A program made the position numbers and the translations under genes. A stretch of 64,000 bases of DNA from Aliiglaciecola lipolytica E3 (lineage in GTDB: Bacteria; Pseudomonadota; Gammaproteobacteria; Enterobacterales; Alteromonadaceae): NCBI RefSeq assembly GCF_000314975.1, contig NZ_BAEN01000022.1, positions 62,001 to 126,000 of the forward strand, in the 5' to 3' direction. Below the pieces are notes generated by a model, which was not told where the DNA came from, searched no databases, and saw nothing but the letters and a program-made list of their open reading frames with translations. Within the stretch, counting starts at the first letter, position 1. Each line of letters opens with the position of its first letter. Shown in pieces: positions 1 to 8,205 of the stretch.

Positions 1-799
1 CAACGCCGTCACATCCGGTATCCGCGATTTTTTCTAACCAAGCGCCACCGTTTTTGGTAAACAGTGTCACAGGAACTCTTTGACCGTCATGTTCGCGAAT
101 CAGACCATCTACAATTTTATGCATGTATTGCAACGAAAATAATTGATAATCTCTTGGCGTAAGCACGCCTCCCCAAGTATCAAATACCATCACTGATTGT
201 GCACCAGCCTTAATTTGTGCATTCAGATAAGCGATAACAGAATCAGCAAGTTTATCGAGTAATAAATGTAATGCGTTAGGATCTGCATAAGCCATCTTTT
301 TAATTTTGGTAAATGCTTTACTCGCGCCACCTTCAACCATATAGGTGGCCAAAGTCCAAGGGCTACCGGAGAATCCGATTAGTGGTACTTCACCTTTTAA
401 ATTGCGACGAATGGTACGCACCGCATTCATTACGTAACCCAATTCATCTTCCGGATCAGGAATTGGCAATGCCTCTATTTGTGCTTTCGATGACAGCGCA
501 TGTTTAAATTTGGGTCCCTCACCTGTTTCAAAATACAAGCCTAGGCCCATCGCATCTGGAATTGTTAATATATCTGAAAACAAAATTGCGGCATCTAAAT
601 CAAAACGTCTTAACGGTTGTAAAGTGACTTCACAGGCCAGTTCAGCATTTTTACACAGTGACATAAAATCGCCCGCTTCAGCTCGCGTTGCTTTATACTC
701 TGGCAAATAGCGCCCTGCTTGTCGCATCATCCAAACTGGTGTTGTGTCGACAGGTTGACGTAGCAAAGCGCGAATATAGCGATCGTTTTTTAACTGCAT
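1..799 (-). CDS. hemE: Uroporphyrinogen decarboxylase HemE (C-terminal part outside window)
   Basis: Decarboxylates the four acetate side chains of uroporphyrinogen III to give coproporphyrinogen III in cytosolic haem biosynthesis. Reading down from an ATG at 799, the frame stays open to base 1 and gives about 266 residues of a protein usually about 355 long, so the 3' end lies outside the window. The N-terminus begins [18 protein letters not shown] and runs into the family signature [15 protein letters not shown], which binds the substrate carboxylates. Further on are [15 protein letters not shown], carrying the catalytic Asp, and [13 protein letters not shown]. Its upstream region carries a 12-base motif also found before nudC. 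Family assignment is certain; only the end of the gene is unseen. Confidence 0.97.
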   Translation of the reverse strand, partial: MQLKNDRYIRALLRQPVDTTPVWMMRQAGRYLPEYKATRAEAGDFMSLCKNAELACEVTLQPLRRFDLDAAILFSDILTIPDAMGLGLYFETGEGPKFKHALSSKAQIEALPIPDPEDELGYVMNAVRTIRRNLKGEVPLIGFSGSPWTLATYMVEGGASKAFTKIKKMAYADPNALHLLLDKLADSVIAYLNAQIKAGAQSVMVFDTWGGVLTPRDYQLFSLQYMHKIVDGLIREHDGQRVPVTLFTKNGGAWLEKIADTGCDGV

Positions 800-963
800 G
801 ATTTATCCGTTTTAAAAGTGTTGAGCTGAAATAGCGCCATTTACCATTAACGAGTAAGCAATGGGCCATTATCAAAATTGCGGCATAGTTTAGTAAAAAA
901 GCGCTCTGCTTGGTATATTTATCGGTTTATTTGTTTTTTTATAACAAATATTAAAATTAATTC

Positions 964-993
964 TTGCTTTATGTTATTAGTGTTTGGTATAAA
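964..993 (+). promoter_or_regulatory. Sigma-70-like promoter for a candidate small RNA
   Basis: TTGCTT at 964-969 and TATAAA at 988-993 are separated by 18 bases, giving a good sigma-70-type promoter on the plus strand. No plus-strand gene follows before the terminator at 1060-1084, so it appears to drive a short non-coding transcript. Inferred from consensus only. Confidence 0.5.
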
Positions 994-999
994 ACTACT

Positions 1000-1085
1000 G
1001 TTTTAAGAATAATAACAATTAAGAAGCTCGGACAACGAGCCCTTCACGCTAAAAATTCTAACCCTGCTTCGGCAGGGTTTTTTAT
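1000..1085 (+). ncRNA. Candidate small RNA of about 85 nt between hemE and nudC
   Basis: No open reading frame on the plus strand explains a promoter (964-993) followed by an intrinsic terminator (1060-1084). The transcript would hold a perfect 5-bp hairpin at 1026-1040 (GCTCG, loop GACAA, CGAGC), a short single-stranded A-rich linker, and a 7-bp terminator hairpin with a UUCG loop and a U run. This is the typical layout of an Hfq-dependent or similar regulatory RNA. Its tail overlaps the stop codon of the oppositely oriented nudC, so it could also act in cis on the nudC 3' end. I do not recognise it as a known family. The start is estimated as about 7 nt after the -10 box. Confidence 0.45.
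1060..1084 (+). terminator. Rho-independent terminator (plus strand)
   Basis: ACCCTGC / TTCG / GCAGGGT forms a 7-bp stem with a tetraloop, followed directly by six T on the plus strand. On the minus strand the trailing sequence is only weakly T-rich, so the strong direction is plus. No plus-strand protein gene precedes it. It overlaps the end of nudC. Confidence 0.75.
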
Positions 1086-1924
1086 GTCTTATTATCAAAC
1101 TCACTGGTAGGTAAATTAGCGATTCTGCTAAGGGTTTCTTTAATCAATTGACCAGCTATTGAAATCGTTGGCGGTGTCAGAGGTAATTTGTCGGCCTCAT
1201 ACCAATGCGCTTCTAAAATTTCATCACCATCAACTTCTATCTCGCCACTGTCATGTTCCGCAATGAAGCCCATCATCAACGAATGAGGGAATGGCCATGG
1301 CTGGCTATCAAAATATTCAATATTCTTTATTTTAATTCCAACCTCTTCAAACACTTCACGGTGCACCGCTTGTTCGAGGCTTTCTCCACTTTCTACAAAG
1401 CCGGCAAGAGTCGAAAATATTTTTCTTTCTCGTTGTGCCTTTCCTTGGGCAAGTAAAATTTTATCGCCTTTACGGATAGACACTATGATGCACGGTGACA
1501 CACGCGGATAACAACGATGATGACAATTAAAACACTGTGTTGCCATTTCCCAATCAACTTGCTGCATTGTGCTTCCACATTGCCCACAAAAACGGTGTGT
1601 TCTGCGAAACAAAATCCATTGCCAAGCGCGAGCTACCGTTTGAAATAATGGAAAATTTTCACTTAAATAGATACCGCGCAGGCTGATGGTTTCAAACTCT
1701 TCTAATTCGAGTTGCTCGTTACCCACGTCGATAGCCAAACAAGGAGCTCCTTGGTATTCACCTAAAGAAATAATCTGATCATTATAGTGATGGACGATAG
1801 GAAGATCTTGCCATGTAGATTTAAGCAACGCCTGTTGTTGCTTATTTGCGACAACCCTATCCCCCATAAAAATAATCCAATGAACTTCACTGTTAACGCC
1901 GATTTCATCAATATTTATTAGCAT
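1082..1924 (-). CDS. nudC: NAD(+)/NADH diphosphatase and RNA deNADding enzyme NudC
   Basis: Hydrolyses NAD(H) to NMN(H) and AMP and removes NAD caps from RNA 5' ends in the cytosol. The 280-residue protein has the NudC order of domains. A variable N-terminal domain is followed by a zinc ribbon at about residues 110-130 (CGQCG and CFNCHHRCYPR, four Cys). The Nudix box at about 175-197 reads GFVESGESLEQAVHREVFEE, the G-x5-E-x7-RE-x2-EE catalytic core. The SQPWPFPHS motif follows and separates NudC from other Nudix enzymes. Length matches the family (about 257-280). The gene is divergent from rsd. Its stop codon overlaps the terminator of a candidate plus-strand small RNA. Confidence 0.96.
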   Translation of the reverse strand: MLINIDEIGVNSEVHWIIFMGDRVVANKQQQALLKSTWQDLPIVHHYNDQIISLGEYQGAPCLAIDVGNEQLELEEFETISLRGIYLSENFPLFQTVARAWQWILFRRTHRFCGQCGSTMQQVDWEMATQCFNCHHRCYPRVSPCIIVSIRKGDKILLAQGKAQRERKIFSTLAGFVESGESLEQAVHREVFEEVGIKIKNIEYFDSQPWPFPHSLMMGFIAEHDSGEIEVDGDEILEAHWYEADKLPLTPPTISIAGQLIKETLSRIANLPTSEFDNKT

Positions 1925-2065
1925 AACTCACGCTTATGTCTCTTATAAGATACACAGATAAAAGAATTATCTACTGCAAATTTGAAGCCTGTTTAATCGA
2001 ATTATATTAACACGATTTAGGTTATGACATAAAAGCATGGTGTGACTAAATGATTTTTACGAATA

Positions 2066-2085
2066 AACTAAAGCATAGTTTAGTT
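2066..2085. promoter_or_regulatory. Inverted repeat in the nudC-rsd divergent region
   Basis: A perfect 7-bp inverted repeat (AACTAAA, 6-base spacer, TTTAGTT) lies at 2066-2085, just upstream of a TATACT box at 2102-2107 that fits the rsd promoter. The right half with its spacer (GCATAGTTTAGT, 2073-2084) is identical over 12 bases to 883-894 upstream of hemE, in the same orientation relative to the minus-strand genes. It could be an operator or part of minus-strand promoters. Function unknown. Confidence 0.3.
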
Positions 2086-2144
2086 ACTTTATTGCCAGTG
2101 ATATACTATTGGTCATTAAAGACGTTCTCTTGTGAGGATTTGTA

Positions 2145-2606
2145 ATGCTAGACAGAGTCGAAATCGCTAAACAAAAGTGGAGTGGCTACCATAAATCAGT
2201 GGATATATGGTTACAAGAACGTCAGAAGTTATTAGTACAATATTGTCAGTTAGCCGGGCTTCCTCCATTTGAAAAAGCAAAATCTGGCTTACCTGAAACC
2301 GATAAAATACGGGATTTCTGCGAAAACTTAGTTGATTACGTTTCCACTGGGCATTTTGAAGTTTACGACAAATTAGCATCTGATCCTAAATCCCAAAATG
2401 TTGAACAAAACCTTGAAAATTCAATTTATCCCCGCATTTCAGAGACCACAGAAGAAGCACTTGCGTTTAATGATGCATTCGCCGAAGCGTCATCTGACAA
2501 AGATTTGGTGAACTTTGACGACAAGCTTTCATTTCTAGGGCAACAGTTAGAAGCCCGCTTTGAATTGGAAGATCATTTGCTTCAATCCCTGAATAAGCAG
2601 GGCTAA
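2145..2606 (+). CDS. rsd: Regulator of sigma-D, Rsd/AlgQ family
   Basis: Anti-sigma factor that binds the housekeeping sigma-70 (RpoD) and helps core RNA polymerase exchange sigma factors in stationary phase; in enterobacteria it also stimulates SpoT. The 153-residue all-helical protein matches the family in length. It carries the conserved blocks VDIWLQERQKLLVQY, FCENLVDYVSTGHFEVY and LEARFELEDHLL, which line up with E. coli Rsd. The start at 2145 follows a TGAGGA ribosome site. A TATACT -10 box lies about 38 bases upstream. It sits 20 bases before zur and is probably co-transcribed with it. The nudC-rsd divergent arrangement parallels the rsd-nudC-hemE group of enterobacteria with rsd inverted. 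Confidence 0.92.
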   Translation: MLDRVEIAKQKWSGYHKSVDIWLQERQKLLVQYCQLAGLPPFEKAKSGLPETDKIRDFCENLVDYVSTGHFEVYDKLASDPKSQNVEQNLENSIYPRISETTEEALAFNDAFAEASSDKDLVNFDDKLSFLGQQLEARFELEDHLLQSLNKQG

Positions 2607-2626
2607 AAAGGATATAAGTAGCTATA

Positions 2627-3058
2627 ATGAATACTGAAGCGCAACTATGTAAAGCAAAAGAATACTGTGAAGCTAAAGGTGCCAGATTCACAAGCCTTAG
2701 AGAAAAAGTGTATGAATTACTATTAAACAAGAGTAGTTCAGTGGGCGCATACGAACTACTGGATGAGCTTAAGGTCACTGAAAGTGGCGCAAAGCCAGCC
2801 ACTGTTTATCGCACTTTGGACTTTTTACTTGAATTTGGTTTGATTCATAGACTGGAATCAACCAATGCATTTGTAGCTTGTCATCACTTTGATTGTAACC
2901 ATCCTGTGCAATTTTTGATTTGCGATACGTGTGGATTGGTCAAAGAAATACAATCAGAAGGGTTAAAAGAAACCTTAGACAAACAAGCTAACTCTGTTGG
3001 TTTTAAAGTCTCTAAACAAACTATTGAAGCACATGGTATATGTGCTCAATGCCAATAG
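2627..3058 (+). CDS. zur: Zinc uptake regulator Zur (Fur family)
   Basis: Zinc-sensing repressor of zinc import and zinc-independent ribosomal paralogues. The 143-residue protein has an N-terminal winged helix, with the recognition part at AKPATVYRTLDFLLEFGLIH (about 55-75). A C-terminal dimerisation domain follows, with the structural zinc site formed by ICDTCG (about 103) and ICAQCQ (C-terminus). The run ESTNAFVACHHFD and the ending IEAHGICAQC are typical of gammaproteobacterial Zur rather than Fur or PerR. It lacks the long His-rich tail of the E. coli protein. It follows rsd by 20 bases. Confidence 0.92.
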   Translation: MNTEAQLCKAKEYCEAKGARFTSLREKVYELLLNKSSSVGAYELLDELKVTESGAKPATVYRTLDFLLEFGLIHRLESTNAFVACHHFDCNHPVQFLICDTCGLVKEIQSEGLKETLDKQANSVGFKVSKQTIEAHGICAQCQ

Positions 3059-3136
3059 CTTCGAATTTATAATTGCAATGGACACGTTTGACACCATTGT
3101 ATTTTTATCAGTGCATTAGAAGGATCTTAATATTCT

Positions 3137-3601
3137 ATGAATGTGGAATTCATCAATCCGTTTATTTCTTCTCTTAGAAACGTGCTACTGACGATGGCAC
3201 AAACTGAATTGAAACCTGGGAAGCCGCAAAAAAAACGAGACTCCAAAGCGCAAGGTGATGTTTCAGGTTTAATTGGTATGGTTGGGAATGATTTAAAAGG
3301 CTCTTTGTCGATCACATTTGACGAATCGTTGGCCATCGAACTTATGTACAAAATGGTTGGCGAAAAGCCAACGAGTTTAGATGACGAAGTTCAGGACATG
3401 GTCGGCGAAGTTGTCAACATGGTGTGCGGCGGAGCAAAAAATATTTTAGCCGAAAAAGGACATGACTTTGGCATGGCTACTCCCATAGTAGTGTCTGGTC
3501 GCAATCATACGATTAATCATCAGGTAGATGGTCCCAAACTCATCATGCCTTTTGTTAGTACGGCTGGAAAAGCTTACTTGGAAATTTGTTTCAACAAATA
3601 G
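3137..3601 (+). CDS. CheX-like chemotaxis phosphatase
   Basis: CheC/CheX/FliY-family proteins dephosphorylate CheY-P or other response-regulator receivers in the cytosol. The 154-residue protein has the fold's single catalytic consensus E-x2-N at about residues 92-100 (GEVVNMVCGGAKN), the active-site helix of CheX. It also has LIGMVGNDLKGSLSITF and the closing beta strands MPFVSTAGKAYLEICF. No other chemotaxis gene is in the window, so the partner receiver is unknown. In Vibrio and Shewanella such single CheX proteins are linked to orphan response regulators. Start chosen at 3137 after AGAAGG. The stop is 7 bases before yjbQ, suggesting a two-gene operon. Confidence 0.85.
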   Translation: MNVEFINPFISSLRNVLLTMAQTELKPGKPQKKRDSKAQGDVSGLIGMVGNDLKGSLSITFDESLAIELMYKMVGEKPTSLDDEVQDMVGEVVNMVCGGAKNILAEKGHDFGMATPIVVSGRNHTINHQVDGPKLIMPFVSTAGKAYLEICFNK

Positions 3602-3608
3602 TGTCGCT

Positions 3609-4040
3609 ATGTGGATACAAAAAGTAATTACCATAAATGCCAAGGCAAGAGGATTTCATTTAATCACTCAAGAAATTCTTCGAAACCTACCTGAAATCAG
3701 GGAAATACAGGTAGGTATGCTGAATTTATTCATTCAACATACAAGCGCAAGCCTCACAATCAATGAAAATGCAGATCCAACGGTAAGAATTGATCTCGAA
3801 TCTCACATTAATCGTATGATCCCTGAAAGTTCGGAATACTACTTGCATAACTACGAGGGTGACGATGATATGCCAGCACATATTAAAGCCAGTATTTTTG
3901 GAAGCAGCGTAAGCATTCCGTTAAGCTCTGGCAAGCTGGCATTGGGTACATGGCAAGGAATATACCTCGGTGAGCACCGCGACCATGGAACCCAAAGAAA
4001 CATAGTGGCAACACTACAAGGACTTGATAAAGACGTGTAA
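3609..4040 (+). CDS. yjbQ: YjbQ family protein (UPF0047)
   Basis: Member of the secondary thiamine-phosphate synthase / UPF0047 family, small cytosolic trimers with weak thiamine-phosphate synthase activity in vitro and an uncertain physiological role. I start it at ATG 3609, giving MWIQKVITINAKARGFHLIT, which matches the family N-terminus; the frame is open further upstream but would overlap cheX. Conserved signatures are HTSASLTINENADPTVRIDL (about 45-65), LALGTWQGIYLGEHRD, and HGTQRNIVAT near the end, which together provide the clustered His residues of the putative metal or active site. Length of 143 aa is slightly above the usual 130-140. The gene lies 7 bases after the CheX-like gene. 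Confidence 0.93.
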   Translation: MWIQKVITINAKARGFHLITQEILRNLPEIREIQVGMLNLFIQHTSASLTINENADPTVRIDLESHINRMIPESSEYYLHNYEGDDDMPAHIKASIFGSSVSIPLSSGKLALGTWQGIYLGEHRDHGTQRNIVATLQGLDKDV

Positions 4041-4126
4041 AAAAAACAAATTGCTTTTGTAAAAATGACAATAATTGAATTTAAACTATTTTTAATTTAG
4101 ATAACCACTACACATGGGATGGAAAC

Positions 4127-5398
4127 ATGAAAAAATCATTAATCGCAGTAAGTCTTTTAGCTGCAATTTCTAGCAACGCATTCGCTGCTGACGATACAAC
4201 CGACAAATACTGGATCGGTGGGTTTACTGAAATATATAAGCCAGATGAAGATAAATTCTTCGATTTTACATCGTTTGATGCTGGACTAGGTTTTGGTGCT
4301 GAAGTTGGTGTAAGAGAAAGTGAGCATTGGGGTGGCCGTTTAGAAGTGGCTAAAGTTAGCTTAGAGAGCGACGCAAACCTTCTAGAAGATACAGCGACTC
4401 GTTTCGGTATTGATGCTATGTACTTCTTGGAAGATGACCTAATGTACATTTTTGGTGGTCTTAAACATATCGACATGGTTCAATCTGGAAGCATGGCGAA
4501 CGTTGGTCTAGGTAAGCACTGGGATTTATCAGACAAAGTTAAGTTGGTAACAGAAGTTGCGGCTTATCATGATTTTGGACAAGCTTATAACGATATAAGC
4601 GCAAAATTAGGTTTAGCCTATACGTTCGGTGCTACAGCACCTAAAGCACCTGGTGATGCCGACCAAGATGGTGTTAACGACAATCTTGATCAGTGCCCTA
4701 ATACGGCTATTGGCGCACGAGTAGATAGTTCAGGTTGTAATGTTGATTTAGACGGTGATGGCGTATTAAACGGTGTTGATATGTGTCCAAACACGCCTGC
4801 TGGAACTCGCGTTGATTCAACAGGTTGTAACTGGGATAAAGACATGGATGGCGTTGCTAATGACATCGACAAATGCCCAGATACACCAAAAGGAACGGTA
4901 GTTGGTGCGAAAGGTTGTAGTTTAGAAATTGATAGCGACCAAGATGGTGTGCTAGACAATGTTGACGAGTGTGCCGACACACCTTTAACTGATAAAGTGA
5001 ATGCGACTGGTTGTAGTATTTTTGAAGAAGTAGAAGTTCGTGAAACGCTTAAAGTAACTTTTGCTAACAACAGTAGTGTTATTGAGAATCCAAAGGATCC
5101 GAAATTCCAAGAATTCGCTGATTTCTTGAATCGTTTCCCTGATACTCATACAGCAATTGAAGGACATGCATCTGCGCCAGGTCGTGCAGATTACAATATG
5201 TCTCTTTCTCTTAAACGCGCCAGAGCTGTAAGACAATTGCTAATCGACAACTACGGTATCGATGCTAGCAGATTAAGTGCTGAAGGTTTTGGTGAGACTA
5301 AATTGTTGGATACCAGCAATACAGCAGAAGCACATAAAGTGAATCGTCGTATTGAAGCTGTAGTAACAGCATCTAAGAAAGAAAAAGTATTACGTTAA
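4127..5398 (+). CDS. OmpA-family outer membrane protein with thrombospondin type-3 repeats
   Basis: Structural outer-membrane protein that anchors the envelope to peptidoglycan. Residues 1-21 are a signal peptide (MKKSLIAVSLLAA...AFA). Residues about 25-170 form an OmpA-like eight-strand barrel, ending in LGLAYTFG. Residues about 175-295 hold four calcium-binding TSP type-3 repeats of the form DxDxDGVxDxxDxCPxTP...GC. Residues about 305-420 are the OmpA C-terminal peptidoglycan-binding domain (IEGHASAPGRADYNMSLSLK, then NRRIEAVV). At 423 residues it resembles the OprF/OmpA variants common in Alteromonadales. It is a single-gene unit with its own terminator. Confidence 0.93.
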   Translation: MKKSLIAVSLLAAISSNAFAADDTTDKYWIGGFTEIYKPDEDKFFDFTSFDAGLGFGAEVGVRESEHWGGRLEVAKVSLESDANLLEDTATRFGIDAMYFLEDDLMYIFGGLKHIDMVQSGSMANVGLGKHWDLSDKVKLVTEVAAYHDFGQAYNDISAKLGLAYTFGATAPKAPGDADQDGVNDNLDQCPNTAIGARVDSSGCNVDLDGDGVLNGVDMCPNTPAGTRVDSTGCNWDKDMDGVANDIDKCPDTPKGTVVGAKGCSLEIDSDQDGVLDNVDECADTPLTDKVNATGCSIFEEVEVRETLKVTFANNSSVIENPKDPKFQEFADFLNRFPDTHTAIEGHASAPGRADYNMSLSLKRARAVRQLLIDNYGIDASRLSAEGFGETKLLDTSNTAEAHKVNRRIEAVVTASKKEKVLR

Positions 5399-5414
5399 TA
5401 ACGAATACACCATT

Positions 5415-5443
5415 CAAAAAGCGGCTTTTTAGCCGCTTTTTTT
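5415..5443 (+). terminator. Bidirectional terminator between ompA-like gene and dnaB
   Basis: AAAAGCGGCT / TTTT / AGCCGCTTTT gives a 10-bp stem with a T run on both strands, so it can end both the plus-strand OmpA gene (stop 5398) and the minus-strand dnaB transcript (stop 5504). Confidence 0.88.
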
Positions 5444-5503
5444 ATGTTCAAAATGAAAAATAGAACGCTTAAGAGCAAGTATTATGATTGATTAAGCCAG
5501 ACG

Positions 5504-6892
5504 TTATTCGTCTGAATACGCAGGCCCTGCATAATTATCAAAACGTGAGAATTGACCTTGGAATGTAAGGCGTACTGTACCGATTGGCCCGTTACGTTGT
5601 TTACCCAAAATGATTTCGGAAATACCTTTTAGATCTGTGTTCTCGTTATAAACTTCATCGCGATAAATAAACATGATCAAATCGGCGTCTTGCTCTATCG
5701 ATCCTGATTCACGCAAGTCTGAGTTTACAGGTCGTTTGTCGGCACGTTGCTCCAAGCTACGGTTTAACTGTGACAACGCAACGACTGGCACCTCTAATTC
5801 TTTTGCTAACGCTTTGAGTGAGCGAGAAATTTCAGCAATCTCCAAGGTTCGATTGTCACTCAATGATGGAACACGCATTAACTGCAAATAATCGATCATG
5901 ATCATGCTGATACCACCACGCTCACGGGCGAGCTTACGCGCGCGAGTCCGCACTTCCATGGGTGTTAATCCGGAGGAGTCATCGACAAACAAATTATCCT
6001 TGTCTTTCAACATCGCCATTGTATTGGAAATGCGCGCCCAATCTTCGTCATCCAACTGCGCAGTTCGAATTTTGGTCTGATCCACTCGACTCAATGACGC
6101 CAACATACGCATCATGATCTGCTCTGCCGGCATTTCCAACGAAAATACCAATACCGGTTTTTCTTCCAGCAACATGGCGTTTTCGCATAAATTCATAGCA
6201 AATGTTGTTTTACCCATTGAAGGACGAGCCGCTACAATTATCAAATCGGAGCCCTGCAAGCCACTGGTTTTTTTATCCAGATCGGTATACCCCGTGGATA
6301 CACCTGTGACTTCTTTATTGGTCTTAATCAATGCTTCAAGGCGGTCGATGGTTTTGCCTAAAACCGACTCAACATCTTTTGGCCCTTCGTTGCTACCGGT
6401 GCGTTTTTCGGCAATTTCGAAGACTTTAGTTTCGGCGAGATCAAGAATCTCACTACTGTCTCGCCCTTCCGGGTTATAACCTACATCAGCGATATGATGT
6501 GCTACTCCAATCAACTCTCGCGTAATTGCACGCTCTTTAATAATTTCAGCATAGGCAACTACGTTGGCAGCACTAGGGGTATTTTGCGCCAACTCCCCCA
6601 GATAGGTAAAACCACCTGCTTCTTCCAATTCGTCATGATTTTCAAGTTCTTCAGAAACGGTAATTATATCTACAGGTTGATTGGCAGATAGTAATCTAAC
6701 AATGGCGCGAAAAATTGTACGGTGGGAACGATTGTAAAAGTCTTCCTCCACGACGACTTCTGCTACTTTATCCCACGAATCTGGGGCAATTAGCATACTA
6801 CCAAGAACTGATTGTTCCGCTTCCATAGAGTGTGGCGGTATTTTCAATTTCTCAATTTTATCGTCTTTGTTTTTATTCAAAACGGCTTTCAC
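5504..6892 (-). CDS. dnaB: Replicative DNA helicase DnaB
   Basis: Hexameric 5'-3' helicase that unwinds the chromosome fork and recruits primase. The 462-residue protein begins with the N-terminal domain (PPHSMEAEQSVLGSMLIAPD, about 20-115). The RecA-like C-terminal domain has Walker A ARPSMGKTTFA (about 218-228), Walker B MIMIDYLQLM (about 324-333), the LSQLNRSLEQRADKRP block and the arginine-finger region near GKQRNGPIGT. No intein interrupts it. The start is a GTG at 6892, preceded by GGAAGA. In most gammaproteobacteria dnaB directly follows rplI; here about 4 kb of other genes separates them. Confidence 0.97.
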   Translation of the reverse strand: MKAVLNKNKDDKIEKLKIPPHSMEAEQSVLGSMLIAPDSWDKVAEVVVEEDFYNRSHRTIFRAIVRLLSANQPVDIITVSEELENHDELEEAGGFTYLGELAQNTPSAANVVAYAEIIKERAITRELIGVAHHIADVGYNPEGRDSSEILDLAETKVFEIAEKRTGSNEGPKDVESVLGKTIDRLEALIKTNKEVTGVSTGYTDLDKKTSGLQGSDLIIVAARPSMGKTTFAMNLCENAMLLEEKPVLVFSLEMPAEQIMMRMLASLSRVDQTKIRTAQLDDEDWARISNTMAMLKDKDNLFVDDSSGLTPMEVRTRARKLARERGGISMIMIDYLQLMRVPSLSDNRTLEIAEISRSLKALAKELEVPVVALSQLNRSLEQRADKRPVNSDLRESGSIEQDADLIMFIYRDEVYNENTDLKGISEIILGKQRNGPIGTVRLTFQGQFSRFDNYAGPAYSDE

Positions 6893-7006
6893 AACATTAA
6901 ATCTTCCAACTTTGGGCCGAGTATTATGCGCTAAGTTTAGCGGCGACTCAAAGTGAATCTGAAATTTTATGTTGGAGTTTATAGGGATCGTTAAATCCGT
7001 AGGCTA

Positions 7007-7147
7007 GGGATTATCAAGGTGGAAAGCTAAAATCCTTTGCTAGGGGCTAAAGCCCCTACTACATTTCGTTGGTTGGGATTTATCCCGGTGGAAAGCTAAG
7101 ATCCTTGCTAGGGGCTGAAGCCCCTACTACAGGGATTTATCTCGGGG
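7007..7147. repeat. Tandem REP-like palindromic repeats (two and a quarter units)
   Basis: Two near-identical units of about 57 bases (7007-7063 and 7075-7131) and a partial third (7132-7147) lie between dnaB and the DUF4097 gene. Each starts GGGATT-TATCCCGGTGGAAAGC and ends in a core palindrome TAGGGGCT-AA-AGCCCCTA (7041-7058; second copy 7109-7126 with GA in the loop), then CTACA. A related unit is at 11040-11096. This is the structure of dispersed REP/BIME elements mobilised by RAYT-type transposases, or of transcription-attenuating intergenic repeats. No RAYT gene is in the window. The rest of 6893-7164 shows no gene. Confidence 0.75.
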
Positions 7148-7164
7148 AAAAATACAGATTATCC

Positions 7165-8115
7165 TTAATGTTTATCTACTTTAATTCTGCCGCTTACGGT
7201 TGATACCTTTACTTGGCCGTTACCACCATTGTGGGAAAACTCTAACCAGCGACTCGGTCCATATTTGGCTTTTTGTTCTTTGTCGCCTGTAATTTTATTA
7301 ACGATTCTTCCACCTGCATGGCCTTGTAAATCGAACCGAGCAGAAACATCAGATTGAAAATACAGATTTACATTACCACCAACGCTACTAGCTCTCACGT
7401 CTCCTTGAGTGGCTAACTCCATTTTCGCGTCGACATTCCCGTTAACGGTATTTAGGTTTAAATGTTCTATTTTTCCTAAATTCAGATCGATATCTCCATT
7501 TACCGTTTCTGCCTTAACTTCTAAGCTTAATACGACTACATTAATATCCCCATTGACGGATTCATAAGTGGCTTCATTTGCTTTCGAATCTCGGTCTTTG
7601 ATATCGCCATTGACCGTTTGGATTTTAATATTTCCCTGCAATGAACTGGCTTCAATATCCCCATTAACGGCCTCAATACGCAAACGCCCTGTTAAATTAG
7701 ACACTTCTATATTGCCATTTACCGTGTCGATATCTGCGCTACCACGAATATCAGATACATCTACATTTGCGTTAGTTGAGGTATAGTTTACGTGGCTTTC
7801 ATATGGCACATAAATTTCAAGTTCATCACCATCATCAGAATTCCAGCCCCAACTACCTCGATGATTTTTCACTCTCACTTTAATAATAACTTCGTTTCCA
7901 TCGCGCTCAAAAATGAACTTTTCGGTTCTATCACCCAGCTCTCCAACTACGCGTACCTCATTTTTCGACCAGCCCTTAATATTTGCGTAGCCTCCTAGGT
8001 GCTCAATTTGCACATAACCGCTTTTATCGGCCTTTAAGGTTTTGTCTACCTTTTCACCCGCTAAAGCAAGCGTGCTTAGCAAGCAAAAACCGACACTCAA
8101 TAATATCTTTTTCAT
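7165..8115 (-). CDS. Secreted DUF4097-type beta-repeat protein
   Basis: A 316-residue exported protein with a clear signal peptide (MKKILLSVGFCLLSTLALA, cleaved near residue 19-20). The mature part is a ladder of short beta-strand repeats based on V-N-G-D/N-I-x-V (for example TVNGNIEVSNLTGRLRIEAV) from about residue 100 to 240. This is the pattern of the DUF4097/DUF4098 adhesin-like beta-helix family. Its function is unknown. It is the last gene of an operon-like row with an anti-sigma-like protein and an ECF sigma factor (gap to the next gene 90 bases). Such proteins often accompany ECF systems that sense envelope state, which suggests but does not prove an envelope role. Confidence 0.8.
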   Translation of the reverse strand: MKKILLSVGFCLLSTLALAGEKVDKTLKADKSGYVQIEHLGGYANIKGWSKNEVRVVGELGDRTEKFIFERDGNEVIIKVRVKNHRGSWGWNSDDGDELEIYVPYESHVNYTSTNANVDVSDIRGSADIDTVNGNIEVSNLTGRLRIEAVNGDIEASSLQGNIKIQTVNGDIKDRDSKANEATYESVNGDINVVVLSLEVKAETVNGDIDLNLGKIEHLNLNTVNGNVDAKMELATQGDVRASSVGGNVNLYFQSDVSARFDLQGHAGGRIVNKITGDKEQKAKYGPSRWLEFSHNGGNGQVKVSTVSGRIKVDKH

Positions 8116-8205
8116 TTTAATACCCTTATTTTACATTCACTGCTGTGCAGTGATAAAACGCTAGGAAATACAAATCGTTACAGCTCATAATAAATTGCAT
8201 TTCCA

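Noticed and set aside
4690-5070. A 126-codon minus-strand open frame in the OmpA gene
   Set aside because: Repetitive only because it is antisense to the TSP type-3 repeats; the plus-strand protein is clearly real.
7007-7147. CRISPR-like array
   Set aside because: Only two full units, each with a long palindrome and no regular unique spacers; no cas genes. Better explained as REP-like elements.
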